Below are positions 12,309 through 21,597 of a stretch of 64,000 nt of DNA, piece after piece. The position numbers were made by a program, and so were the translations under genes. The number at the start of each line of letters is the position of its first letter. Within the stretch, counting starts at the first letter, position 1. A model generated the notes under the pieces. The model searched no databases and was not told where the DNA came from. It was given only the letters and a program-made list of their open reading frames with translations. Origin of the DNA: Enterobacter sp. R4-368. Lineage in GTDB: Bacteria; Pseudomonadota; Gammaproteobacteria; Enterobacterales; Enterobacteriaceae. The stretch lies in the NCBI RefSeq assembly GCF_000410515.1, contig NC_021500.1, positions 186,001 to 250,000 of the forward strand, read 5' to 3'.

Positions 12309-12554
12309 TTAAGCGGCGACGTAGCTGATCGAGTGCTCCAGCGACTGGCTGTGGCTGTCGATCAGCACACTCCAGACGCCGCTGTATGGCACAGCCAGAT
12401 AGGCACTTGCGCGATTCTGCACACTCAGAATGTCCGTTTGAGCGTTCGGCGTTCGGCTCTTCTCGCTCATCAAATGAATGTGACAACTTTCGGAACAACG
12501 AACAACTACTGTATCCCCACCAAACAATTTCAGACTTGCTTTTACCACCGCCAT
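12309..12554 (-). CDS. Small DUF1883-like protein
   Basis: An 81-residue soluble protein convergent with chaC (nine bases apart), not found here in E. coli K-12. It contains GDTVVVRCSESCHIHLM and VPYSGVWSVLID, a pattern like the DUF1883 family (GDxVxVxCSxxC followed by VPxSGxWxVxxD), a short all-beta domain of unknown function. GGGG lies about eight bases before the ATG. Two cysteines four residues apart (CSESC) are the notable feature. The family assignment is from memory of the motif; that it is a real gene is fairly secure. Confidence 0.72.
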   Translation of the reverse strand: MAVVKASLKLFGGDTVVVRCSESCHIHLMSEKSRTPNAQTDILSVQNRASAYLAVPYSGVWSVLIDSHSQSLEHSISYVAA

Positions 12555-12730
12555 TTTTAACCCCGTAGTTTTTTAACAACGCGATCCGTGCGGGAAGGAT
12601 CCCCGTGCGTGACTTTGTTCACAATTCACTCAGTGCATAACACCAAACGGAGGGGGTTCGAATGCTGATTTTGATCAAATAATGACGTAACGATTAAACA
12701 AAAATTACATTATTCGGCAGGGGAAGAAGA

Positions 12731-12761
12731 CGGCGCGTAAAACCGTGGTTAAAACGCGCCG
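12731..12761 (-). terminator. Inverted repeat after the chemoreceptor gene, probable terminator
   Basis: Arms CGGCGCGT (12731-12738) and ACGCGCCG (12754-12761) enclose a second small repeat AACC/GGTT (12741-12744 with 12747-12750). It lies nine bases beyond the stop of the receptor gene. The downstream tract on the minus strand is pyrimidine-rich rather than a clean U-run, so termination efficiency is uncertain. Confidence 0.55.
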
Positions 12762-12769
12762 ATAAAAAA

Positions 12770-14554
12770 TTAAATGCGGAAATGACCGGCAGTTTCAGCA
12801 AGCTCCGTCGCCTGCGAGCGCAGCGCGCCTGCGGCGGCGGTCGATTCAACCACCAGTTCCGCGTTTTGCTGCACCATACGGTCAAGATCTAGCACCGCAT
12901 GGTTAATTTCCTGAATGCCTTTCATCTGCTCGCTGGTGGCGACGGAGATTTCACGCATGATCACCGACACACTGTCGATGCTGGCGACAATGTCCGTCAT
13001 GCTGTCGCCCGCGAGGCGGACAAAGCGTGAACCGGTCGCCACGCTTTCGGTGGTGGAGTCGATCAGCGTTTTGATCTCTTTCGCCGCTTGTGCACTGCGG
13101 CTTGCCAGATTGCGCACCTCACCGGCGACCACCGCGAAACCGCGACCCTGTTCACCCGCACGGGCAGCTTCAACCGAGGCGTTGAGCGCCAGGATATTGG
13201 TCTGGAAAGCAATGCCGTCAATCACGCTGGTGATATCGCCGATTTTTGCCGAAGCCACTTCAATCGACTGCATCGTATTGATTGCTTGCGTTACTACCTG
13301 ACCGCCGCGCGACGCCGCTTGCGAAGCCACATGCGCCTGATCGTTGGCCTGTGCTGCGGCGTCGGTAGACTGCGCCACCGATGCGGTGATTTGCTCGACC
13401 GCACTGGCCGTTTCGCGCAGGCTGGAGGCCGCTTGTTCGGTTCGCCCGGAAAGATCCTGGTTGCCGGCGGCAATCTGTTGCGCGGCCACTTGTACCGAAT
13501 TGCTGGAATCGCGCAGTTTAATCATCACTACGGAAAGCTTGTCGCTGAAGGCGTTAAAGGCATGCGCTATTTGTGACACCTCGTCATGACCATCCACCGG
13601 TAAGCGCTGCGAGAGATCGTTGGTGCCGCTGCTGATCGCGTTCATGGCATCGCGCACCGTCAAGAGGCGTTTAAGCAGGGTGGCGACAATCCAGTGCATC
13701 AATGTACCGGCAATCAGCACCAGCACAATCAGCGACAGCGCAGAGGCTTTCAGTTGCGCGCGCAACCCGGCGGTAGAATCAGCGCTGTCAAGCGCCACCG
13801 CCAGCAGCCAGTTGGTGCCTTTGACCGGGCTTGCCAGCAGTGCTTTATCTTCGCCGGCATACACACCTTCCACCCGTTTTCCTGCCCGTAACTGTTCGAA
13901 GCTGACCCCGCCAATCACTTCGCTGAAGGGCTTCATGGTCAGTTTGTCGTTGGCGGCGGCAATTACAGAACCATCGCTTGCCAGCAACATGCCGGTGCTG
14001 TTCGGTGTTGGGCTGATACCGCGCACGTTAGCCACCACGCTATCCATCGAGACGTCGCCTGCGACCACGGCTTTCAACGTACCGTTCTCTTTGACCGGTA
14101 CCGCGAAGGTTACCACCAGCGCACCGGTGCTGGCGTCAACATAAGGCGCAGTGACGACAGGCGCGTCGGCTTTTACCACTTGCTGATACCACGGACGGAT
14201 TGTCGGGTCGTAATCCGCCGGGACGCCGCCCGGATCGGAGAATTTCGCCGTTTTCGTGGCGTAACCGACATAAACGTTGATAAACCCACCGGCGCGTGCG
14301 ATCTGCGTGAAAACCGGCACGGGATCGTCTGTTAACGCCACGCTTTGCAAAGAGGCAATCATGTTCATTTTGCTGGCGACCCAGTCGGCAATCGCAATAC
14401 TGTGACTGGCGCTGGTGCTGGAGAGAATATCCTGCTGGGTTTGTTGGCTGTGCTGGCTGGTTACCTGATAGTTAATGATGGTGTTAAGCAGCAAAGCGCC
14501 GGCGAGACACCCCGCCGTTGCTGTAATAATACGGGACTTAATCGATCTGAACAT
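12770..14554 (-). CDS. Methyl-accepting chemotaxis protein with dCache_1 amino-acid-sensor domain
   Basis: A 594-residue transmembrane chemoreceptor. Order: N-terminal membrane segment (about 9-28), periplasmic double-Cache domain (about 35-270), second membrane segment (about 273-296), HAMP domain, then the signalling domain with its invariant hairpin tip (ISVIDGIAFQTNILALNASV and EAARAGEQGRGFAVVAGEVR). The sensor has Y115, R120, W122, Y123, Y138 and D167, with exactly the spacing of the ligand residues of amino-acid-binding dCache_1AA receptors such as Pseudomonas PctA. It lacks the C-terminal NWETF-type pentapeptide of Tsr/Tar, ending GHFRI, so adaptation enzymes must be recruited another way. 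The gene is absent from this place in E. coli. Amino-acid ligands are inferred from the motif. Confidence 0.93.
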   Translation of the reverse strand: MFRSIKSRIITATAGCLAGALLLNTIINYQVTSQHSQQTQQDILSSTSASHSIAIADWVASKMNMIASLQSVALTDDPVPVFTQIARAGGFINVYVGYATKTAKFSDPGGVPADYDPTIRPWYQQVVKADAPVVTAPYVDASTGALVVTFAVPVKENGTLKAVVAGDVSMDSVVANVRGISPTPNSTGMLLASDGSVIAAANDKLTMKPFSEVIGGVSFEQLRAGKRVEGVYAGEDKALLASPVKGTNWLLAVALDSADSTAGLRAQLKASALSLIVLVLIAGTLMHWIVATLLKRLLTVRDAMNAISSGTNDLSQRLPVDGHDEVSQIAHAFNAFSDKLSVVMIKLRDSSNSVQVAAQQIAAGNQDLSGRTEQAASSLRETASAVEQITASVAQSTDAAAQANDQAHVASQAASRGGQVVTQAINTMQSIEVASAKIGDITSVIDGIAFQTNILALNASVEAARAGEQGRGFAVVAGEVRNLASRSAQAAKEIKTLIDSTTESVATGSRFVRLAGDSMTDIVASIDSVSVIMREISVATSEQMKGIQEINHAVLDLDRMVQQNAELVVESTAAAGALRSQATELAETAGHFRI

Positions 14555-14661
14555 AGTTATAGTACCTGCTGTGTTGTCTTAAAGGGCTATCGGCAACACA
14601 GCAGGCAAACTTGATGACGTAACGCCACCCATAAGAAAAAAATATTAAACTCGCCGCAATA

Positions 14662-15015
14662 TTAAAACGTTAATACTTTGTCGGCCGCCAGCGTCCACTG
14701 CGCCAGCTCCACCAGCGTGCCGATCTCCACACCGTCAATCAGCGGCAACGCGGTGATGCCGCGCCCGTCGGTGCAGGTTTTACACAGTTTCACCGGTACA
14801 TTTTGCGCCGTCAGAATTTCCAGCATCTGCTGGATGTTGTAGCCCTCAGCGGGTTTTTGTCCGCGCAACCCGGCGGTTACTGCGTCGGACATCAAAAACA
14901 GCCGCAGTTCAGTGTCGCTACTCTGCTCACGCAGCGCGATGGCCAGCCGTAAGCTATTGAAAAGCGACTCACTGCCGTACGCCGCGCCATTGGCGATAAT
15001 CACGATCTTTTGCAT
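14662..15015 (-). CDS. ychN: YchN, DsrE/F-like family protein
   Basis: A 117-residue cytoplasmic protein of the DsrE/TusD fold, equal in length to E. coli YchN, which forms a hexamer in its crystal structure. The KLCKTCTDGRG segment holds two cysteines resembling the sulfur-carrying cysteines of relatives, but no biochemical role is established. I start at the ATG at 15015, five bases after AAGGAG; a GTG two codons upstream abuts that ribosome-binding site and cannot be used efficiently. Confidence 0.94.
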   Translation of the reverse strand: MQKIVIIANGAAYGSESLFNSLRLAIALREQSSDTELRLFLMSDAVTAGLRGQKPAEGYNIQQMLEILTAQNVPVKLCKTCTDGRGITALPLIDGVEIGTLVELAQWTLAADKVLTF

Positions 15016-15093
15016 CTTCACTCCTTCGATAAACAGGGTTCGTGGCGTTTATGCTACTGCGCCGCAGCGACAGGCGAAAGGCAGTCACAACAA

Positions 15094-15642
15094 TTACTGA
15101 CCAAAGCGACCGATAAGCCCGGTGGCGGCAAGCGTGTGACCTTTCAGTTTTGCAAATAACTCTTCGCGCGTCAGCCCTTCGGGCAGCGTTGGTTTAAGCG
15201 ACGTGGCGATCAGGGTAAAGGTGTAATGATGCGCGCCGCTGCCCGGAGGCGGGCACGGGCCATGCCAGCGCAGATTCCCCGGTGTGTTCTTGCCGCCCGT
15301 ATAGCCTTTGCCATCACGCAGATCGTTTTGCGCAAAGCCCGTGCTGGACGGGGCGATGTTATAAGCCACCAGGTGCGTTACGCCCAGCCCGGTCGCGCCT
15401 TCGGGATCGTGTACCACCAGCGCGTAACTCTGCGTATTGGCAGGTGGGTTGTTCCACACCAGCGACGGGGAATAATTTTCGCCGGTACAGTTCGGGTTAT
15501 TGCTGGCGTTACCGGCGAATTTTTTCTCCATTAAGGCGTTATCGGCAAATGCGGAAGATTGCAGGGTAAACAGCTCGCTGGCGCCGGCCTGCGCGGCATA
15601 AAACAGGATCGCACTACACAAAATTTTATGCTTAGTGTTCAT
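15094..15642 (-). CDS. Periplasmic YbhB/YbcL-family (PEBP-like) protein
   Basis: A 182-residue protein of the phosphatidylethanolamine-binding/Raf-kinase-inhibitor-like family. It has a cleavable signal peptide (hydrophobic residues 6-17, cleavage near AAQAGA) and the family core LVVHDPEGATGLGVTHLVAYNI and HGPCPPPGSGAHHYTFTL. Bacterial members are of unknown function; YbcL of uropathogenic E. coli affects neutrophil migration, but the ligand is undefined. It is not between ychN and ychO in E. coli K-12. GGAGAG lies upstream of the ATG. Confidence 0.9.
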   Translation of the reverse strand: MNTKHKILCSAILFYAAQAGASELFTLQSSAFADNALMEKKFAGNASNNPNCTGENYSPSLVWNNPPANTQSYALVVHDPEGATGLGVTHLVAYNIAPSSTGFAQNDLRDGKGYTGGKNTPGNLRWHGPCPPPGSGAHHYTFTLIATSLKPTLPEGLTREELFAKLKGHTLAATGLIGRFGQ

Positions 15643-15760
15643 GTCAGCTCTCCGGTAAGGGGTGCATTAACTGTAGCTGCAGCGAAGCGCAGGGATAAGG
15701 TTTTTCCTGGTATTTTGTCTGCGGCTGTAAAGCCCTGGCAAAACCGTTAAACTTAACGGT

Positions 15761-17158
15761 ATGAATTATCCTCTCCTTACACTTCTGATGCTGTCACTAA
15801 TAAGCGGCGTCGCCAGTGCCCGGCAGAATAGCTTCGTACAGCAAGCAGAAAACCCCTTTGATAATGACGGCGATGGTTTGCCGGATCTTGGCATGGCCGC
15901 GGAAAATGGCGCGCAGGAAAAGCATTTCGCCGAGATGGCGAAAGCGTTCGGCGAAGCCAGTATGAATGATAACGGCCTGACCACCGGCGAGCAGGCGCGG
16001 CAGTTTGCTTTCGGACAACTGCGCGATGTCGTCAGTGATGAAGTGAATCAGCAAGTGGAGTCCTGGCTTTCGCCGTGGGGCAGCGCCAGCGTGGATTTCA
16101 AAGTGGATAATGAAGGCGGGTTCACCGGCAGCCACGGCGACTGGTTTGTGCCATTGCAGGATAATAATCGCTATCTCAGCTGGAGCCAGCTTGGACTGAC
16201 GCAGCAGGATGCCGGGCTGGTGGGAAATGTTGGCGTCGGTCAGCGCTGGATCGCCGGCGACTGGCTGCTCGGCTACAACACCTTTTACGATAATCTGCTT
16301 GATGACAATCTTGGTCGCGCCGGGCTGGGCGCTGAGGCCTGGGGCGAGTACTTACGCTTTTCAGCAAACTACTACCAGCCGGTAAACAGCTGGGAGTACC
16401 AGACCGCCACGCTGCAACAGCGTATGGCGCGGGGCTACGATGTTACGGCGCAGGCGCGATTGCCGTTTTATCAGCAGCTCAATACCAGCGTCAGCGTCGA
16501 GCAATATTTTGGCAACAGCGTTGATCTGTTTGACACCGGTACCGGCTATCACAACCCGGTGGCGGTGAAGCTGGGGGTGAATTACACGCCGGTCCCGCTG
16601 GTGACGCTGACCGCCGAACACCGGCAGGGGGAGAGTGGGGTTAGTCAGAACGATTTAGGGCTGAAAGTGAATTATCGCTTTGGTGTACCTCTGTGGAAGC
16701 AGCTCTCTGCCAGCGAGGTGGCAGAGAGCCGTTCGCTACGGGGTAGCCGCTATGACAGCCCGACGCGCAACAATGCCCCGGTTTTCGAATATCGCCAGCG
16801 TAAAACGTTATCGGTATTTCTCGCCACGCCGCCGTGGGATTTACAGCCGGGTGAGACGGTGGCGCTGAAACTGCAAATTAACAGCACGCACGGTGTACGT
16901 TCGATAACCTGGCAGGGCGATACGCAGGCGTTAAGCCTCACGCCGCCAGCCAATGGGCGCAGCAGCGATGGCTGGACACTGATTATGCCGCGCTGGGATA
17001 GCGCAGAAGGTGCCACCAACCGCTGGACGTTGTCGGCACTGGTGGAAGACGATAAAGGGCAGCGCGTTGAATCGAACACTATCGAACTGAAGCTGACGGA
17101 GCCGGTGATCCCGCCAGCGGAAAACAGTAATACGGGCTGGACGCTACCAGACCCGTAA
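15761..17158 (+). CDS. ychO: YchO, inverse autotransporter (intimin/invasin-like) protein
   Basis: A 465-residue outer-membrane protein equal to E. coli YchO (formerly YchP). Residues 1-20 form a signal peptide ending ASA. Residues about 90-320 form the inverse-autotransporter beta-barrel typical of intimin and invasin (SWLSPWGSASVDFKVDNEG, LGAEAWGEYLRFSANYYQP, LGVNYTPVPLVTLTAEHRQG). The C-terminal 140 residues contain a single Ig-like domain, so the passenger is minimal. Convergent with narL with four bases between stops. E. coli ychO has been linked to biofilm and adherence; the receptor is unknown. Confidence 0.93.
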   Translation: MNYPLLTLLMLSLISGVASARQNSFVQQAENPFDNDGDGLPDLGMAAENGAQEKHFAEMAKAFGEASMNDNGLTTGEQARQFAFGQLRDVVSDEVNQQVESWLSPWGSASVDFKVDNEGGFTGSHGDWFVPLQDNNRYLSWSQLGLTQQDAGLVGNVGVGQRWIAGDWLLGYNTFYDNLLDDNLGRAGLGAEAWGEYLRFSANYYQPVNSWEYQTATLQQRMARGYDVTAQARLPFYQQLNTSVSVEQYFGNSVDLFDTGTGYHNPVAVKLGVNYTPVPLVTLTAEHRQGESGVSQNDLGLKVNYRFGVPLWKQLSASEVAESRSLRGSRYDSPTRNNAPVFEYRQRKTLSVFLATPPWDLQPGETVALKLQINSTHGVRSITWQGDTQALSLTPPANGRSSDGWTLIMPRWDSAEGATNRWTLSALVEDDKGQRVESNTIELKLTEPVIPPAENSNTGWTLPDP

Positions 17159-17162
17159 CCTG

Positions 17163-17813
17163 TCAGAAAATACGTTCCTGATGCACCCAAACGGCGGCTT
17201 CAACGCGGGATTTCAGTTTCATTTTCTTCAGCATGTGTTTGACGTGAACTTTAACCGTGCTTTCGGTGATGTCCAGGCGGCGGGCAATCATTTTGTTCGG
17301 CAGCCCCTGGGCAATCAGCTTGAGAATATCGCGTTCGCGTGGCGTAAGCTGGGTGATATCCCGGTCAGTGGTGGCGCGGTTGGCGCGCAGGCTGGCGGCC
17401 AGCACCGGGGTGAGCGCTTCGCTGAGCACCATTTCGCCCGCCGCGGCTTGTTGCAGCGCTTTCAGCAGATCTTCCGGCTCCATATCTTTCAGCAGGTAGC
17501 CATCTGCGCCGCGTTTTAACGCGGTCACCACGTCTTCTTCATGGTTGGAGACGCTAAAGACAACAACGCGGCCCGACAGGGTTTTTTCCCGCAGCTTATC
17601 CAGCGTTTCCAGTCCGTTCATGCCTGGCATGTTGAGATCCAGCAAAATCAAATCCGGGTCCAGCGATTCCGCCAGTTCAATGCCTTGTTCCCCGTTGCTG
17701 GCTTCGCCGACCACGGTGATGTCGGGAGCCATGCTGATTAACTGCTTCACGCCGGTTCGCAGCATTGGATGGTCGTCGATCAGGAGGATGGTGGCCGGAT
17801 CCTGATTACTCAT
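17163..17813 (-). CDS. narL: Nitrate/nitrite response regulator NarL
   Basis: DNA-binding response regulator that, when phosphorylated by NarX (or NarQ), activates narGHJI and narK and represses fermentation and alternative respiration genes. The 216 residues comprise an N-terminal receiver domain with phosphoacceptor Asp59 ([10 protein letters not shown]) and a C-terminal LuxR-type helix-turn-helix ([19 protein letters not shown] and [11 protein letters not shown]). Same length as E. coli NarL. The start overlaps the narX stop by eight bases, so sensor and regulator are coupled. Confidence 0.98.
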   Translation of the reverse strand: MSNQDPATILLIDDHPMLRTGVKQLISMAPDITVVGEASNGEQGIELAESLDPDLILLDLNMPGMNGLETLDKLREKTLSGRVVVFSVSNHEEDVVTALKRGADGYLLKDMEPEDLLKALQQAAAGEMVLSEALTPVLAASLRANRATTDRDITQLTPRERDILKLIAQGLPNKMIARRLDITESTVKVHVKHMLKKMKLKSRVEAAVWVHQERIF

Positions 17814-19608
17814 GGGTATCTCCTTGCATGGATGAGAGAAACGTCTCTGGAATAAACGTCACGACGACCTCGGTGCCGCCGGATGCTCCGGGGCGAACCT
17901 GGCAATCGCCGCGCAGGCTTTGCGCGCGGTCACGCATAATTATCAATCCATAATGGTTCGTCCTTTCAGCATTGACCGGGATGCCGCAACCATTGTCGGT
18001 GATGCGCAATATTACCCGGTTTTCCTGCTGTTGCACTGCGACGCTGACCGCGGTTGCGCCGGAGTGTTTTAATGCATTGCTCAACGCCTCGCGGGCTATC
18101 TGTAACAGGTGAATCGCCTGATGCGCCGGGACCAGCCGCGGCGGGAGCTGGTAATCAAGACGTACCTGGAAACCGAAACGACCGCTGTACTCCTGGCAAC
18201 TGGACTCCAGCGCCGGGCGCAGCCCTGGTTCGGTTAATTGTAAACGAAACGTGGTCAGCAACTCGCGCAGCTGCGCCCATGAGGTGTTCAGCTCGTTGCG
18301 GATCTGCCCCAGCAACTGCTGGCTGTTTTCCGGCAGCGCGTCGCCCTGCATTTGCAGGCAACTCACCTGCATCTTCATGCAGGAGAGGGACTGCGCGATA
18401 GAGTCGTGTAATTCGCGGGCGATGGTGGCGCGCTCTTCCATGACCATCAACTGCTGCTGCCTGTCCTGATGGCGATCGAGTGCCAGCGTCGCGGTGAGTT
18501 GTTCCACCAGCGTGTCGACCAGTTGCTGCTGGTCATGGCTTAAATGGCGGCCCGGCGGCAGCGTTGCCAGCAGCAAACCATATTGCATATGCGCATCCGC
18601 CAGTCGCCATTTCAGCGTGGTGCCAAACCCGCTGGATTCGGTGAGAATACCGTTGCGCGGACATAAATGGCAGCCTTTGTCATCGCAGCTCGCATCCGAC
18701 TGGCAGGTAAAATCCTGATGATTTTCTTCATCTTCCAGATCGTACACCCGCAGCTCAATATCATGCAGCAGGGTTAAATTCTGCAAACCGTTCAACACCG
18801 GCGACAGGCGCTCGCACATCGGGATACGCGAATGCAGCCGGTGGTTAGCCTGCCATAAAAACGACAGGATCTGGTTCTTTTGCTCAAGCCCGGCGGTTTT
18901 CTCCTGCACCCGGCGTTCCAGTATCGCGTAGCTCTCGCCCAGCTCGGCCGACATGTTATTTAACGCCTCGCCAAGCGTCGCCATCTCGTTGCGCCCGCTG
19001 ATGCGTGCGCGCTGGGTAAAATCACGCTGGCTGACCGCACGCGCCATGCTCAGTAATTGCTGCCACGGACGGAGTAGACGCGCCCGCAGCCAGACCACGG
19101 CAAACAGCAATAACAGACCCATCACTATCGCCATGAGCCGGTGCATCACCACCACTTGTTCAATACGGTGTTCGGTGCTGCGGTCAAACGAGGTAACCAG
19201 CCGGTCGATTCGCCCAACGAAAATCGCAATAATTTCCGCCGCTTGCGATGGTTGTTGCGCCTGTTTTATCGCCGGTACGACTTCGCTGCGCCAGTAGTTT
19301 TGCAATGCCGCGAGCTGCGCTTGCTGGCCGTCGCGCTGTGCCGCCTGCGCCAGTTCCGGGCTGAATGCGGTGTACTCCATTTCGTCGAGCAAATATTGCT
19401 CGTCTTCATGCAGCGGAATGGCGGACAACAGACGGTAGCTCTGCATACGCAGTGAACCGGCTTTGTTGATCGCATGTGCGCTGCCCTGAACGCCTTGTAC
19501 CAGCCAGCCGGAGATCGCCATGCCCGTCACGCCGATGGCGGTCGACAGCAGCATCAACAACGCCAGTTGGTTAACCAGCGAGATCGGTGAAAAAAGGCGT
19601 TTTAGCAT
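17806..19608 (-). CDS. narX: Nitrate/nitrite sensor histidine kinase NarX
   Basis: Inner-membrane sensor that autophosphorylates and passes phosphate to NarL in response to nitrate. The 600-residue protein (598 in E. coli) has a first membrane segment (about 14-36), the periplasmic nitrate-binding P-box ([11 protein letters not shown], residues about 46-56), a second membrane segment near 150-172, HAMP, the cysteine-cluster GAF-like module ([15 protein letters not shown]), an HPK7-type histidine motif [11 protein letters not shown], and the ATP-binding N-box ([12 protein letters not shown]) and G-box (ITDNGCGI). Divergent from narK; the shared upstream region carries NarL heptamers. Confidence 0.98.
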   Translation of the reverse strand: MLKRLFSPISLVNQLALLMLLSTAIGVTGMAISGWLVQGVQGSAHAINKAGSLRMQSYRLLSAIPLHEDEQYLLDEMEYTAFSPELAQAAQRDGQQAQLAALQNYWRSEVVPAIKQAQQPSQAAEIIAIFVGRIDRLVTSFDRSTEHRIEQVVVMHRLMAIVMGLLLLFAVVWLRARLLRPWQQLLSMARAVSQRDFTQRARISGRNEMATLGEALNNMSAELGESYAILERRVQEKTAGLEQKNQILSFLWQANHRLHSRIPMCERLSPVLNGLQNLTLLHDIELRVYDLEDEENHQDFTCQSDASCDDKGCHLCPRNGILTESSGFGTTLKWRLADAHMQYGLLLATLPPGRHLSHDQQQLVDTLVEQLTATLALDRHQDRQQQLMVMEERATIARELHDSIAQSLSCMKMQVSCLQMQGDALPENSQQLLGQIRNELNTSWAQLRELLTTFRLQLTEPGLRPALESSCQEYSGRFGFQVRLDYQLPPRLVPAHQAIHLLQIAREALSNALKHSGATAVSVAVQQQENRVILRITDNGCGIPVNAERTNHYGLIIMRDRAQSLRGDCQVRPGASGGTEVVVTFIPETFLSSMQGDTHE

Positions 19609-19674
19609 AGGTGATTAAGGCTCCTCGGCCGCGTGCGGTGCGGATGGCGCTATTGTCTGCCATCGCCTGGGGTA

Positions 19675-19701
19675 TACCCATACCTCTAAAGGATTACCCC
19701 T
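19675..19701. promoter_or_regulatory. Cluster of NarL heptamer sites upstream of narX/narK
   Basis: Three matches to the NarL consensus TACYNMT occur in 27 bases: TACCCAT (19675), TACCTCT (19681) and TACCCCT (19695). They lie about 190-217 bases upstream of the inferred narK start, in the 308-base narX-narK intergenic region, where E. coli also has distal NarL sites. Assignment rests on consensus match and context. Confidence 0.65.
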
Positions 19702-19843
19702 TTATTGCCAGCGAGCCGACAAGAGTGGGAACAATCTGAGTAGGGAAGGTCAGAACCGTGAAAAACCACACCTTTTTTGCCGGTAAAAGGTACTCATAAA
19801 TGAGCATGGCGATTTTTCACCCGCGAAATGGGCTGCTTTTCCT

Positions 19844-19857
19844 TTGATTTATATCAA
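19844..19857 (+). promoter_or_regulatory. FNR box of the narK promoter
   Basis: TTGATTTATATCAA is a perfect match to the FNR consensus TTGAT-N4-ATCAA. If it sits at -41.5 as in E. coli narK, transcription starts near 19892 and the -10 is around CTAAGGT (19878-19884), identical to E. coli. This makes narK an anaerobically induced class II FNR target. Confidence 0.88.
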
Positions 19858-19916
19858 CTTAACTACCGCTATAAAAACTAAGGTGGCAGGCATCAAACCG
19901 AACAGCAGAGGTGTAT

Positions 19917-21308
19917 ATGCAGCACTCAACCATCCCGGAAAAAAGTTCGTCAGCGCGGGTTATTACCGACTGGCGTCCTGAAGATCCGGCATTCTGGCAA
20001 CAGCAGGGCAATAAGATTGCGAGCCGCAACTTGTGGATCTCCGTGCCTTGTCTTCTTCTGGCTTTCTGCGTCTGGATGCTTTTTAGCGCAGTCGCCGTCA
20101 ATCTCCCGAAAGTAGGTTTTCAGTTTACCACTGACCAGCTCTTTATGCTGACAGCGTTGCCATCCGTTTCCGGTGCACTGCTACGTGTCCCGTACTCCTT
20201 CATGGTGCCGGTGTTCGGCGGTCGTCGCTGGACAGCGTTCAGCACCGGGATCTTAATCATTCCATGTGTGTGGCTCGGTTTTGCCGTGCAGGATCTGAGC
20301 ACGCCGTTTAGCACGTTTATCATTATCTCGCTGCTGTGTGGTTTCGCCGGCGCGAACTTTGCTTCCAGCATGGCGAATATCAGCTTCTTTTTTCCAAAAC
20401 AGAAGCAGGGCGGCGCGCTCGGTATTAACGGTGGCTTTGGCAACCTCGGTGTGAGCGTGATGCAGTTGATCGCACCGCTGGCGGTCTCTTTCTCCATTTT
20501 TGCCGCCTTTGGCGGTACCGGTGTTGCACAACCTGATGGTTCGTTGTTATACCTCGAAAACGCCGCCTGGATATGGGTACCGTTACTGGCGGTGTTTACC
20601 CTGGCAGCCTGGTTCGGTATGAATGAGCTGGCGACCTCTAAAGCCTCGCTTAGCGCGCAACTTCCGGTGCTCAAACGTTCGCACTTGTGGATTATGAGCT
20701 TCCTCTATCTGGCAACGTTCGGCTCATTTATCGGCTTTTCTGCCGGTTTTGCAATGCTGTCGAAAACTCAGTTCCCGGAAGTGCAGATCCTGCATTTCGC
20801 CTTCTTCGGCCCGCTGGTGGGCGCGCTGGCTCGCTCCGCAGGCGGCGCGATTTCTGACCGTCTCGGCGGGACTCGCGTAACGCTGGTGAACTTTGTGCTG
20901 ATGGCGATTTTCAGCGCCTTGCTGTTCCTGACGCTGCCATCCGGCGGCACCGGGGGCAATTTCACCGCATTCTTCTGTGTCTTCCTCGTACTGTTCCTGA
21001 CCGCCGGGCTGGGCAGTGGTTCGACATTCCAGATGATTTCGGTGATTTTCCGGAAAAAAACCATGGAACGCGTGCAACAAAGCGGTGGCACGGAAAGTGA
21101 AGCCATGCGTGAAGCCGCCACCGAGACAGCCGCGGCGCTGGGTTTTATCTCGGCAATTGGCGCGATTGGCGGTTTCTTTATTCCTAAAGCATTCGGCACT
21201 TCACTGGCGTTAACCGGCTCACCGGCAGGCGCGATGAAAGTGTTCCTTGTGTTCTATATCGCCTGTGTGGTGATCACCTGGGCGATATACGGGCGTAAAA
21301 AACAATAG
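19917..21308 (+). CDS. narK: Nitrate/nitrite transporter NarK
   Basis: Twelve-helix major-facilitator transporter that imports nitrate and exports nitrite (nitrate/nitrite exchange) during anaerobic respiration. The chosen ATG at 19917 gives 463 residues, exactly the E. coli length, five bases after AGAGG; a GTG two codons earlier overlaps the ribosome-binding site. The nitrate signature sequences are present as GFAGANFASSMANISFFFP and FISAIGAIGGFFIPKAFG, and the substrate arginines (VPYSF region and ARSAGGAISDRLGG) are kept. A terminator follows, so narGHJI depends mainly on its own promoter. Confidence 0.98.
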   Translation: MQHSTIPEKSSSARVITDWRPEDPAFWQQQGNKIASRNLWISVPCLLLAFCVWMLFSAVAVNLPKVGFQFTTDQLFMLTALPSVSGALLRVPYSFMVPVFGGRRWTAFSTGILIIPCVWLGFAVQDLSTPFSTFIIISLLCGFAGANFASSMANISFFFPKQKQGGALGINGGFGNLGVSVMQLIAPLAVSFSIFAAFGGTGVAQPDGSLLYLENAAWIWVPLLAVFTLAAWFGMNELATSKASLSAQLPVLKRSHLWIMSFLYLATFGSFIGFSAGFAMLSKTQFPEVQILHFAFFGPLVGALARSAGGAISDRLGGTRVTLVNFVLMAIFSALLFLTLPSGGTGGNFTAFFCVFLVLFLTAGLGSGSTFQMISVIFRKKTMERVQQSGGTESEAMREAATETAAALGFISAIGAIGGFFIPKAFGTSLALTGSPAGAMKVFLVFYIACVVITWAIYGRKKQ

Positions 21309-21333
21309 CACTCAGTAAATGTTGATTATCCTT

Positions 21334-21358
21334 GCGCGGTGAAAGCCGCGCTTTTTTT
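21334..21358 (+). terminator. Rho-independent terminator of narK
   Basis: GCGCGG/CCGCGC stem (21334-21339 with 21346-21351), six-base loop, followed by seven T. It begins 26 bases after the narK stop. Confidence 0.88.
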
Positions 21359-21447
21359 ATGTCGCCATTAGTTACAACATACTTTGCAATTTTCTCAGCG
21401 GCGTGCTGCGGAAACCTCTGTGACGGGCATCACTTTGCAGGTTCATC

Positions 21448-21464
21448 TACCCCTTAATACCCCG
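21448..21464 (+). promoter_or_regulatory. Distal NarL site of the narG promoter
   Basis: Two NarL-type heptamers, TACCCCT (21448-21454) and TACCCCG (21458-21464), stand close together about 182-198 bases upstream of the predicted narG start. E. coli narG has its key high-affinity NarL site at about -195, so position as well as sequence supports the call. Confidence 0.72.
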
Positions 21465-21516
21465 GAACGCGGAATTATCTGCTTGTACCGCTGCGAGTTT
21501 ATATAAATCCATTATT

Positions 21517-21529
21517 TATCAATGAATTA
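21517..21529 (+). promoter_or_regulatory. IHF site of the narG promoter
   Basis: TATCAATGAATTA matches the IHF consensus WATCAA-N4-TTR at every fixed position and lies in an A+T-rich tract between the distal NarL sites and the FNR box, near -123. E. coli narG uses an IHF bend at about -125 to bring distal NarL to the promoter. Confidence 0.75.
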
Positions 21530-21597
21530 AAAAATAAAAATCCCTAACTCTTTGTGGGTACTCCGTGTTTCTGGCGCAGAAACGAAGCTTTGGCAGC

